Shown piece after piece: positions 31,520 to 42,300 of a stretch of DNA of 64,000 bases. Source of the DNA: Strobilurus pachycystidiatus (lineage: Eukaryota > Basidiomycota > Agaricomycetes > Agaricales > Physalacriaceae); NCBI GenBank assembly GCA_019915135.1, contig JAHLMK010000007.1:1240001-1304000 (forward strand), written 5' to 3'. The notes below the pieces were generated by a model that was not told the origin of the DNA, did no database searches, and was given only the letters and a program-made list of their open reading frames with translations. Numbering within the stretch: position 1 is the stretch's first letter; each line of letters opens with the position of its first letter. The position numbers and the translations under genes were made by a program.

Positions 31520-33505
31520 CTAGGGCTCGTCTCCGGACATTTCGACATCTGAAGCGGCGGAGACTGGGCTGGTGGGGATGTGGATTGTATATGTAGCGGC
31601 GTCAAAGACAAGGGGAATGGGCGGCAAGGCATCGTCATCCGCTTCGTCCGTGACAGTCTGCGGGCGAGAAATGTTGGGGAAAGCGACGATTCGCTCTAAA
31701 GCCCTCGAGGAGAATTGCTCGGCTGCCTGGATGAAACGGAGAACATCGTCGCTGACGTTAGCTTGTGAGGATCTGTCCTTCTTTTCGTTGCTCTGGACCA
31801 AGTAGCCCGTTAAGAACATCCGGTAGGCACGCATAATCTGGAATAAAACATGAGCGACATGGCAGATGAAGAGACAAACAGGAACGCACCGCTGCCGCCG
31901 CCAAACCAAAGGCGCCGAACGGGAATCCGTAGTCAAACGACTGGTTCACGTAGGCAGCTCTTCACTGCCACTTCCATCACATAGCGGAGAGCAGATGACT
32001 CCTCTAAGCCGTGTGGTTTCTACAAGAAGATGAGTGTCACTAAGTAGGAGGAGAATAGTAGATAATATTAACAGACCGTGTAGCCCGGTTGACCTGGCGT
32101 GACATTCTCAGGCGATGGATCCCGGTAGAATGCAGGCCCATCGAGTTGAAGAGCGTAGTGACAGTATTGAATGCGAACACCAACGTCGGTAGAATCTTTG
32201 TGACTGAACTGGCGTGTTACAAACTCGCAAGCGATCGTTGCAAAGAGCGCCCGCTTTTCGGTGCATCGGTCGTAGCTCTGAATGTGCCTCGTCAAGGGGT
32301 TTCAAGAAGGATAGGCGGCACATACCATTTCAATGATCTTATCTGCTGTGCTAAATACATAGCTACTATGTCCTGGTTCCACCGCTTCAAGGACCTCTTT
32401 GATAACCGTATTGATGCCTGTCTTGGTGAAGTCGCCGCCGAAGGGTACCTTGGATGAGAGAAGATAGTGCTGAAGTGTTGGGAGAAGAGTCTTGGGCCAC
32501 ACGCTGCTCAGGAATGCAGGAAGCTTTTGGGTTATATCGATGTCATCACCTGTGATAACCGTGCTTTCATGACTTGGCGAAAAGACATCGCGCTTGCGCT
32601 TGGCGAGGAATGGCATGCGACCTGGGGTTCCTAGATGAAGCGGTGTAGGAGTACTCGGTGGAATAGGGATAGGCGTCAAGTTCGCTTGGCCTTGCCTTTC
32701 TTTGAGGCCGGCGCCGGAGTCTCAGAGACTTGGCCAACGAGCTGTCGAGGCCGTGAAGAAATGAAATAATACAAGTAATTGGCACACACCTTTCGAACCC
32801 GAGTGCTCTTTCCCTTTGGTGTCGGAGCGACATCCTCATCGCTGTCTGGAAGACCTTTGACGCTGTTTGACCGTCAAAGTTTGACGTTTGGGGCCAATGC
32901 ACTCGGCAACTTCGATTGACGAGGAAGAGGACGAAATTTCCAGTCACTGTGAAGTCCAGCTGTTCCTGCAGCAGTGGATGCAGATGGCTTGGCCTTGGGT
33001 TGGGGTCGAGGTTGAGGTCTGAAGAGAGGTAAGGAACGAACAATGATTGTGAGAAAGATTTACCAAAGAATTACGTTGTGGAAGCAGTTGCCGCCAGCGT
33101 CTTGTGACTCTTGTCTTCTGCTACCTTCGACCGTTCCAGGAGATCCTCACGTTCCTTCCTATGTGCGTTCTTCGACTTGAATCAGCTCGATTGACAACAT
33201 ACCTTGCGCCGCCCGTCATCAGCATCCCCGACAAACTCCTCATCTTGGTCGTTGTCCTCGTGAGCTGGTACAAAATGCCTGACGACCCCAGCCTCATCGT
33301 CAGCATCCTCCCGAATTTGCTCTGCCTCAAGAAGAGCCAGACGGCGCCTGGCATCTGCAGCAGCCTGCTCCGCCTCGGCTTGTGCTTCCTCCATCCTCTG
33401 CTTCTCCTCAGCTACCTCGGCAGCACTGCGACGGAGTCTAGGCTGGTTAGACTCTCCCAAGTATGCCGGCTTCGCACGCGTAGCTCGAACAGGGCGTGAC
33501 GGCAT
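31520..33505 (-). pseudogene. DUF6532-domain protein, recently inactivated
   Basis: Starts MPSRPVRATRAKPAYLGESN at 33505, then a Glu/Ala coiled coil (AAEVAEEKQRMEEAQAEAEQ). Introns join it to basic and Pro-rich linkers, then the DUF6532 core: LLPTLQHYLLSSKVPFGGDF, INTVIKEVLEAVEPGHSSYV, KRALFATIACEFVTRQFSH, VRIQYCHYALQLDGPAFYR, and IMRAYRMFLTGYLV near 31840. The function of DUF6532 is unknown; it is common in Agaricomycetes. Lesions: an in-frame TGA at 32874-32876 where CGA (Arg) would keep the frame, a frameshift near 32680 (before LTPIPIPPSTP), and one near 31950 (before VNQSFDYGFPF). Exon structure is otherwise readable, so decay is recent. Confidence 0.72.
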
Positions 33506-33589
33506 TTCTGCTGCAGGCAGCGGCGGCGTAATGCACTGTCGTTTCAACCCTCGTTTGGTATCGTCGCCGGTCTCTGACTCGGAATGATC

Positions 33590-34620
33590 CAAGCTCGCAG
33601 TGGGGTCGGTTTTCTCTACACTGGCGAGCTCCCGGCCGGAACACCACCCGCATGGATGACTGAGACGTACGAACTCATCGCACGGAACAGCCGGGATGTC
33701 CTCCTCCATCAATTGGCCGGTGACGACTTTTGTGACAACGTGAACTTCCAGCCATACCACTGCCATACCGGCAGTTCCAGCCCGATGGTCAACGAGTATG
33801 GTCCAATCTCATGTCCGCGGACTGGGCTTGAAAACAAGCTGTAAGTTCTTCGCGGCTGTTGCGACTTGAGCTCACTTTGTATACTCCAGGACAAAATCTG
33901 CATAAGCGAAGGGATGGATGGCATCATGCTCCTTCCGGTCATCGCAGGAGGTGATAAGACAACGGTCTCAGTCGCCACCGGATGCAAGAATACCATCCAG
34001 TCTATCAATTCCCAGGCAATCTGACGAATACGGTTCGTCGTGGTCGTGGTCTTGGCGTTCTTCCGACAGCTTTCCTAGATGAAGAAGACGAATTCGTGAA
34101 CCGTCAAGAGTGAGCTGAACTGTATTCAAGCAGCATTTTCTTTCTAACATCATCGCAGCATCGAAAAAGCAGCGCAAGAAGCAAAGTTACCAAACCTTTG
34201 TCCTCCAGCTCTTTCACGCCTGCTTGGCTGCCGTATCTGAGCCACCTCGGTATGGAATGACTACACCGGAAGCTGTTCGCTGTCCTGATGGACATTTTCG
34301 CCGTGCGGCCTACTCGCTTGGCCCATATATCGCTGACTACCCGGAGCAAGTCTAGCTGAGTGCCGTCGACGGTCGTTCAAAACCGATGCCCAAAGTGAGT
34401 TCACATTCTCGTGGTATATCTTGGTCTCATTACTGTCAGGCGTACTGCTCGACCTGACAATCTCGACGGCAATCGCACAGCTGTTCGCCGGACACGGGCA
34501 CTCAACGGGTTTCGAATCCGTCGTTTTGATCCTGGTATTCTGTGGAGTGACTACGGTATCAGGTCAGACGTTACGGTAAGCTCTGTTCTCCAGACGATGC
34601 TTCGTCTTTCTAACGCTATG
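33590..34620 (+). pseudogene. Plavaka-like transposase fragment
   Basis: The plus reading gives PAWMTETYELIARNSRDVLL, MLLPVIAGGDKTTVSVATG (near 33940), PGNLTNTVRRGRG after a frame change, then FVLQLFHACLAAVSEPPRYG, MTTPEAVRCPDGHFRRAAYS and LGPYIADYPEQV (34190-34350). An in-frame TAG follows, then an intron with GTGAGT...CAG (about 34396-34439) and FDPGILWSDYGIRSDVT. This is the middle of the common mushroom transposase that includes SLGPYIADYPEQV. Both ends are missing. It is a different family copy from 14945-17361. It fills the gap between the DUF6532 gene and the lipase. Confidence 0.75.
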
Positions 34621-34628
34621 ATTCTTTT

Positions 34629-35765
34629 TATGCCAGCGCCGGTTATTGCAATCCATCGGTTACACTGACGTGGACGTGCGGCAGTGAGCTCTTCATGCCT
34701 CTTGCTGCCCAACGTATCTTGGCCAACTGACTTGTATGTTTAGCCAACTGCAACGGGAACCCAAGCTTCCAGCCAGTCGCCTCCGGAGGAAACGTCGACA
34801 GCGTGCAATTCTGGTTTGTTGGATATGACCCGACTCTCAAATCCGTCATTGTCTCTCATCAAGGAACTGATACGAGTGAAATGTAAAGTCCCTGCGCCAT
34901 TCAAATGTTTGTATCGTCTAAAATGAGATGACAGATTGCCGCTCATCACTGACAGCTCGATTATTCTCGAGGACCTGGACTCGACTCTGTTCCCTGGTAT
35001 TAGCACGAGCGTCAAGGTTCACAGTGGCTTCGCAGGGGCCCAGGCGGCGTGAGTTTCAATGGCCTGCATGGTCGCAAATTTAATTGGACGCTGGTATAGT
35101 ACTGCCACTAGCGTATTGGCAGCAGTCAAGAGCGCCATGTCGACTCACTTCACGTCCACGGTCACTGTTGTCGGACATTCCCTTGATGGTGCCATCGATC
35201 TCATCGACGGTATATATCTCCATCTCAGCCTTCCGGCTGCTACAGTTTCTGTCATTTCCTACGGATTGCCTCGAGTACGCCTCCTCGCGTCCGAGTCGGA
35301 TATCCTCTCGGTTGCTCACCTTATGTACCCCAGGTCGGTAATCAGGCCTGGGCTGATTATGTCGACGCCCACTTGACTGTGTCGCACGTGAACAACAGGG
35401 AAGATGTCGTTCCTATCCTACCTGGTTCGTCACCACATTTATCTTCCTGTTGGCATCCCAGACTAACTTGATGCAGGCATGTTTTTAGGATACCATCACC
35501 CTTCTGGCAAAAAGCACATCCTGGACTCGCTGGCATGGGCGGCGTGCCCAGGTAAGTATCGACACTCGATACAATGTTGCTCGTACAGTGGTTGATGTTT
35601 TCTCTGGTAGGACAAGACTATGAGTCCACTGAATGTTCAACTGGTGATGTCCCGAACATCTTCGAGGGAGACACGAGCGACCACGATGGTATGTATCCTC
35701 CTAACTCGGGGAACGGTTCTAACCTCACTACAGGACCGTATGATGGAGTTGAAATGGATTGCTAA
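34629..35765 (+). pseudogene. class-3 secreted lipase, 5'-truncated, altered nucleophile elbow
   Basis: Exons 34629-34683, 34744-34882, 34935-35048, 35100-35274, 35334-35424, 35477-35551, 35611-35688 and 35734-35765 splice in phase with GT-AG introns. They give YASAGYCNPSVTLTWTCGTN, FQPVASGGNVDSVQFWFVGY, HQGTDTSEILPLITDSS, VTVVGHSLDGAIDLIDGIYL, NREDVVPILPGMFLGYHHPS and DVPNIFEGDTSDHDGPYDGV. This matches basidiomycete extracellular class-3 triacylglycerol lipases nearly to the end. Two faults: the signal peptide and first ~40 residues are replaced by a transposase fragment, and the GxSxG elbow reads GHSLD instead of GHSLG, placing Asp next to the catalytic Ser. The rest is intact, so loss is recent. 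Confidence 0.85.
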
Positions 35766-36939
35766 AGCAGTCTTTCTCGCAGGACAGCTATATATCAACT
35801 GCTATCGATAGTTGCTCTTTCGATCATGATTCCGATTCGAGGAAACATAAAGTCATACCAGGGGATCTGCAGATAAACGTCTCTTGCATCAATAGATCGA
35901 TTGTTTGGCACTTTTGAGTTGCGCCGACATATGAATTCCTCAAGGCAGACCGTACTTTACACCTTCGTGGTCTGCTTCCAGGTAGCAGTCGGTCAAGTAC
36001 TCGTCGATTGGCTACCGTTCTAGCGCACTGCTCCGCCTCTACAACTGCTAATGCCGTTGAATGAGCTGCCATAAACCTCGGCGCGACCGACACTATCGCA
36101 GACCTCTCAAGCTCTGCTCCACATACCAGACGTTTACGGTTCACGTTATTTCCTTGGGTCTTAACAAGGTTTCACGCGCGAATGAAAGGCGAGCCTTCAT
36201 TTCTTCTGTAGTACTGATCCTTTGCAGATGAGTATAGTTTTACGGCCGCTTCCGTAACTCGTTGATCATGGCTATATAGCTCTGAATCAAAGAACGATCT
36301 AGACCTTCGTACTAGGTGTCGTTATCTGTACGTGGTTACGCCACTTCTGCTCTTACTGACGCCCCAGTCCTGCAGGGGATTCTCGATATGTGGGTAGAGT
36401 CGTTTCGTAGATCTCAACTCAGGACGTGGCGTCGCCGTGAGTACAATTCCCGACTTGGGCGCGGGTTCAGGCTGCGGGTCTGCACTAAATTTGAACTTCG
36501 CTATTATAGTCTTGACTGCCTCGCATGGGCCTGACTACATGTTACTCATATGAACTCATCGAATATGATGAATCCGTACCCTTGACATTGAGATGGTTGC
36601 CAGCTGAGCGCGTAGACACCATAGACTTCCTATGAAACAGGAAACCAGGTCGTGTTCAACACGTTCATCCGAAATAACATATCTTTTTTGATGAGAGAAA
36701 GGAAGAGTCCGGGGAGTCCGTTTAATCAATTTGAAATGAGAAATACCGACATGGGGTATGTAATCGCGATTATGCATTGATCTTCCTTACCGTCATCTCT
36801 CTCGCTGGTCTGCCCGCCTTCCCGCCCATTTCACCGCAGAATAGGGCGCAGTCTAGACCAAACGACCAGCAACATACTGGCGTACCAGAAGCCTGGTAAA
36901 CGACCCCCGGTCAGCCCGCAGCCGGTGACTTGACGGACA
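35766..36939. other. 1.2 kb intergenic stretch
   Basis: A minus-strand reading near 35930-35830 (KVPNNRSIDARDVYLQ then PWYDFMFPRIG) looks coding-like but I cannot assign it. Otherwise no gene, repeat or RNA is supported. Confidence 0.35.
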
Positions 36940-39341
36940 ATGTCGTCCTCCAATGTCAGACAGCGCTCTAGCTCGCCCATCGACCAGGATCTGCAGCAGT
37001 TGTACGAACAGGTGTGGGCAGGGCTCGCGACGGAAGATCCGCCGCCGTCGGCTGTTTCGACAGACAAGGACATCGACACAATACAGCGTATATGGCGAAG
37101 ACAATGACCGTGACTACCCTTCGAAAATGCACAGTATGTGGCTGCTCTTTGGGTAAGAGAGCCGCGCTGACCGCCCCCTACAGCACCGCAGACGGCCAAG
37201 GCAGCTCGCAGGACGGCGTCGCCCCCAGCGATCAATGGCCGAAGATACGAGTCGAGCTGTGCGTTATCCGCTCGGCGATTACTGTCCGTGACTAACTGCA
37301 GAACCAGCGCCGTACACTCTTCCCGCTCCCGCATCACGTCCTCAGCGGAACACACCATCACCATCACCTGTGAATGCCAGCATCAATGGCGGTGCTCGTA
37401 GACTGCCGCCCACGCCTGGACTACATTCCTCCTCTCCCTCCATCACCATGCCTGAGCCGGAGGTCTATGACGCCCGCCCGACCCACGTTCACCGCCAGAG
37501 CAATTCCAGCGGAGATGCGCGCCACGAATCCTACTCGTCTACGAAGAGCGATCTGCTACGGAAAGCCACGGGAAATCAGGCCCAGCGCAGCGCGAGTAAC
37601 AGGCGCCTACCCGAACCTCCCCGTGGTGCAGGTCTCCCGGCGTCCCCCAGGCCGACCAGCTCCAGCTCACGGCACGAGCCAGTGTGGGAACCAGTATACG
37701 AGACACCTTCCGCTTACGACCGGGATTCTCTTCGCAGTCACGAATTGCGTCGAGAACACCTTCATCCCCACACCGGACTAGATGTACCTGCTTCGACAAT
37801 GGACAGACACCCTAGCGGTGACCATATACACGACCAGTACGCTGTTCATGGCCGGTACAACTCGTATACCAGCGTACAGCCAGGCCCTGGACCTAGCTAC
37901 ATGCTGAACTCGGAACCAGCGGACTATTTTGACACCGATCCCCGGAACGGCAGGGCTTCTTTGGACCTCTGCCTCATCTTCATCTTTCGTCTCCTCCCCC
38001 GCCCCTCCTCCTCCTCCTCCCAAAGTCTACTATGTCCCTCACCCCGAACCGCTGAATCCACAGATCAGTACTTGGACGCCGGACCGAGCAATGTCATTCG
38101 GCGACCCAGCGAGATGCTTCGCGACATCGCCAACTTCTCCCATTCCCAGGACTACGATGGCGATGATACAGGGGAGTCCTGGGAGGATGAGGATGAATGC
38201 GAGGAAAACTTTGTCAACTTCTCTCTCCTCTCGCATCTTGCCGTACAGCTCAAGGACAAGGTCCCAAGAGGGACATATGTCAAGGGCAGCATACCTTATC
38301 CACGAGCCTTCACGGGTAAAGACAGTCGCTGATACAACGGGAGCTTGCCATCAACCTACGCATGTCAACAAATGATCGCCGCGCGGTGCTACAAGTCGCC
38401 CGAAGTTTGCAGAGCCAACTGTACTTTTACAAAGTCGAATGGGCGGGCGTGTACTGCAGGATGGGGTGGAAGATGTGTTCATGTTCTTGGATGACCGCGT
38501 GGGCTCGTCGGACGCGCCGCCAGTGAGCGAGGAGCTGCCCACCGGCGTCATGACAATGCTCACAAAGTGCTATGTTGCGACTTGTGTGGACGATGCACCA
38601 TGTTACTCCTACTCATGTCCACGGCGGGGAACGTCTATCCTCGGTCCCGTCAGCAATGGTCCCGCTGAGCAGGCACCGAAAGAGGAGAAACCTGATTGGC
38701 CAACGACAGTCCCGGAGGAGGTACTGAAAACGCTTCCACAGAGCGAAATCAACCGTCAGACCATCATCCTCAAGATCATCAACCAGGAGGAACAGTATCT
38801 GCAGGACCTCGACACTGTGGAGAACGACTGTATTCGTCCTCTGCGCCGTGCGAGCCCGCCCATCATCTCGCCGCCGTCCAAGCTTGAGGACTCTATTGAT
38901 GCGGTGTTCGGGAACATTCTGGATTTGCGCGAGTGCAATCGGCGGTTGTTGGAGGTGATGTATGTGCGGCAGAGGGAGCAGCAGTATGTCATCCAGCGGA
39001 TTGGCGATGTGTTTCTGGAGGCGGCGACGGAGTTTAGGTTGGTGTACCCGATCTATATTGGGTGCTATCCTTTGGCGGAGAAGAGGCTCAAGGAGGAGGA
39101 GGAGAGTAATACTGAGTTGATGCGGTTCCTCGAGGTTCGTTTGCCTCTTTTATTCCAATGTGAAGACAATTCTAAACTAAACATATCGTTTAGCAATGCG
39201 CAAGACAAACCACCAAGGAAGGCGGCGAGAAAATCTACCTCAACCTGAAGCATTTATTGAATCGGCCGTCGGAGCATTTGCAGAAGTATCCCGTCTTTCT
39301 CGAGGCAATATACCATGAGACGGCGCATGGGAACCCCTCTC
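36940..39341 (+). pseudogene. Rom2-type RhoGEF, 5' part (DEP and first DH region), degraded
   Basis: Rho1 guanine-nucleotide exchange factors of this type control cell-wall synthesis. From ATG 36940: MSSSNVRQRSSSPIDQDLQQ, then a long Pro/Ser-rich region. A DEP-like domain follows (LIQRELAINLRMSTNDRRAV, LQSQLYFYKVEWAGV, DGVEDVFMFLDDRVGSSDA). A DH-like region follows (INRQTIILKIINQEEQYLQD, RPLRRASPPIISPPSKLEDS, LVYPIYIGCYPLAEKRLKEE, LNLKHLLNRPSEHLQKYPVF and LEAIYHETAHGNP). Lesions: a two-base deletion near 37080 (DIDTI to SVYGEDN), a loss before LIQREL near 38322, and a one-base loss near 38455. The coding sequence stops inside a codon at 39341 and resumes at 45672. Confidence 0.8.
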
Positions 39342-42300
39342 AGATAAGACTGTCGCGACCGTTACGGGAATCTCGTATGTCAATTTGCCCACCCGATGAT
39401 GTTTTCTGACTTTATTGCAGTGGTTTGTCTCAAGAACTCAACGTCGCCTGTGGGTGGGTCGGAATTGAAAAGTTCCTGAACCCGCTACTGCCTGGCCTAA
39501 CACAAAAGTAGGATCTCCAATTTGTTAGTCGGACGGTGTCTGACGTACCCTTCAGGTTGGATGACAGCTCGGCCGTCAAGATCCTCGAGGCTCTCCTCAT
39601 TTCCCCAAATCCACCCAAGGCGACGATTAAGCAGTTGACTGGATACCTCCTCGCGTTGGCAGTAGATTCGTCTGATGTCGTACTTCCCTCTCGTTGTCTG
39701 CTACAGCATGTACACCAGCGCTACCCGCCATCCTTCATGACGCCATCGACGCGACCTCAGAAGATAACGAAGCATTGCAGAGCAGCTTAGAACAGTTGAT
39801 TGTTTCCTTGTCGATGGTACGCATCCCTCTGGTAGATTCTGAGCCAACCACTCACTGACTCTATCCAGAATCAGTCTTACGGGGAGGCGAGCGACAAAGA
39901 CAACGCCGACATGCTTGTGGCAGCTACAAGTGCTGACTCCAAAGTTCGTGCAATCGCGACGAAAACCCTGCTTGCCAAGCTCGAGGAGAAGACACTATCG
40001 GAGGTTGAAGAGGTAATGTGGATCACAGAAGTTCCCGCTGATCGTACTCACTTCGTTCTAGAAATCCGCACGTTCAGGACTCCTCGCTAGGACTCAAGAC
40101 ACCGACTCGTCCGTCCTCGAAGCGCTGTACTCTAAACCCGCAGTGATCCTACCCATTCTCCTAGAGCAGTCGACGAAGTACTTGACAGAACTCTCGACTT
40201 TACTCCAGAACTCGAAGCCCAAACGCCCGGTGCTCAAAGCACATCTCACTTCCCTCACGACCCACTTCTGTCAGAAGGCCGGCTCACAGACGGTCTTTCA
40301 CTTGATCCTGTTCCCGCTCATGTTGTATTCGAAACCAAGGCAACACAGCGTGGAGTTGGTGTGGGATGCGATTGAGAAGAACTTGCCGAAGACTGGAGCG
40401 GGCTCATACGAAGTGTTGAATGGATGTGGGGAGATCTGGGCGGCGACGAAGGCTGATAGTGCCACAGACGTCCAGGAGAAGCTGGCCACGTTTAACATGA
40501 CAATTGCTTCGCGGATTGCGGAGAATATCTTGGCCTCCAACGATTTCACATCTCACGTTGACGAGCTGGTCGTCAAGTTGAACAACGCCAACGCGCATAT
40601 CCGCCTACTCGCCTCTGTCGTCGCTCGTGCCCTTCTTTGTTGTCTGACTGGCGAGCACCAGGTTGCCACAGCACTCAAGATCGTCCAAACGCTTGATCTA
40701 GATCAGGTTTCGAAACTTGAAGACCCTTCTTCGGATGTACCGGAGTTGCGGGAGGTGCGCCAAATCATCTTAGTTTTGCTCTTGTAAACTTACTTCCTGC
40801 TTCAGCACATCGATGACGCGAAGCTTGGAAAGAGCATCGCCACGAAACCTAACAGCAAGAATACTCTCTACTGGGTGCAAATATCTTTGGTGACGATAGC
40901 TGCCGAGGTCCAGTCACCAGAAGGGCTCGTCGTCAATTGGTTGGTGCAGCAGTCGACTGGAGTGAGTCTCTGTCCATCTCTTGGCTCTCCTAGCTTACTC
41001 TCAATTCCCAGGACACCACGAATGACCGCGAATATCGATACGTCACCCTCATGCGCACAATCTACCAAGCAGCGACTGCGTCTTCTGTGGCAATCATGAT
41101 GAACACTCTCAGCGCCCTTTTTTCGCCAACATCCAAGACGACGCCCTCGCTTTCCTGACTGGCATCTGGTTGACTTGTTTGGAGGACGAGGACCTTGCAG
41201 CGCTAACGTTGAGTCACTGCGTTGCGTTGATGGAAGCGTTCAAGTCCACTTCTTTGGCGGTCAATTTCCAAACTATCCTTCCCTCTCTCCTTGTCGCGTT
41301 GCAGTCATCAAGCCTCAAGATTCGCGACTCTGCTCTCCAGTGTCTCGCACTTATGTTTGAAAGTACGCAGGGCAAGTTGGAACGCGTGTACGCGTTTGAT
41401 AGTATCTACGGTGCTAGTGCGAGTATGTGCTCATATGAGGCTGTCACAGAACGCACTTACTAACGATGCTGGCAGGTCAATTGCTGTACCTTTCTCAAGA
41501 GATCTCACCAAGTACCTTGCCGCACTGGTCGCTCACCGGGATCATTACCTCCACGATCCTAGCTATGTTATCATCTTCCACCAAGAGTACTTGATGCATC
41601 GAAGATTGACAAGCGGAAGCAGCGGAGTGAGTTCCAGATAACCGTGCTCTGGCTATCAATCCTGACATACCAGCAGTCACAAACGCAGTGTTATTTCTTG
41701 CCTCTCGTCGCATGTGAACGCAGCGCCATCGCTTTTGCGACATTCGCTTCTCAGGATTGTCACTCCGATCATCGATGATTCGAAGGCGACGATGCTCCAG
41801 CCTTGTGTGAAGGAACTTCTCTCGACGTCGCCGGAGACACTCCAGACCACTTACGGACACAACACTCCGAACTTCGTGGGCTTGGTCGCGTCTGTGTTCG
41901 ATATCACGGCCCATAAGGATCTGAGCACTAACAAGGATGGCGTGTGGTCGTCGTACTGCGACCTTCTGGCGTACCTTGTCAAGTCCAGTATGTCGCTCAC
42001 CGTCTGCTCTTCCCGCTTTCTGACAGTGTCGTAGCCTACCGTTCTGCGACGGCTCTTATACTCCAGCACCTCGAGCATGGTCTGTTCAAGGCCCTAACAG
42101 CTGACCGTCAATTTGAGCTTTGTGACCTTCTCCTGGAACTCAGCAATCTTGATCAAGACGTGGTACGTATTCACCCAGGATGAACAATTTATCGCTCATC
42201 ATATCAATAGCATTCGACTGTGACGAAAGTCCTTGTTGCTCTGTTGATTGAGCCCGTTCTCATCGTCAAGCTGCTGCAAGCCTTCCAGCCGGATCCTGTC

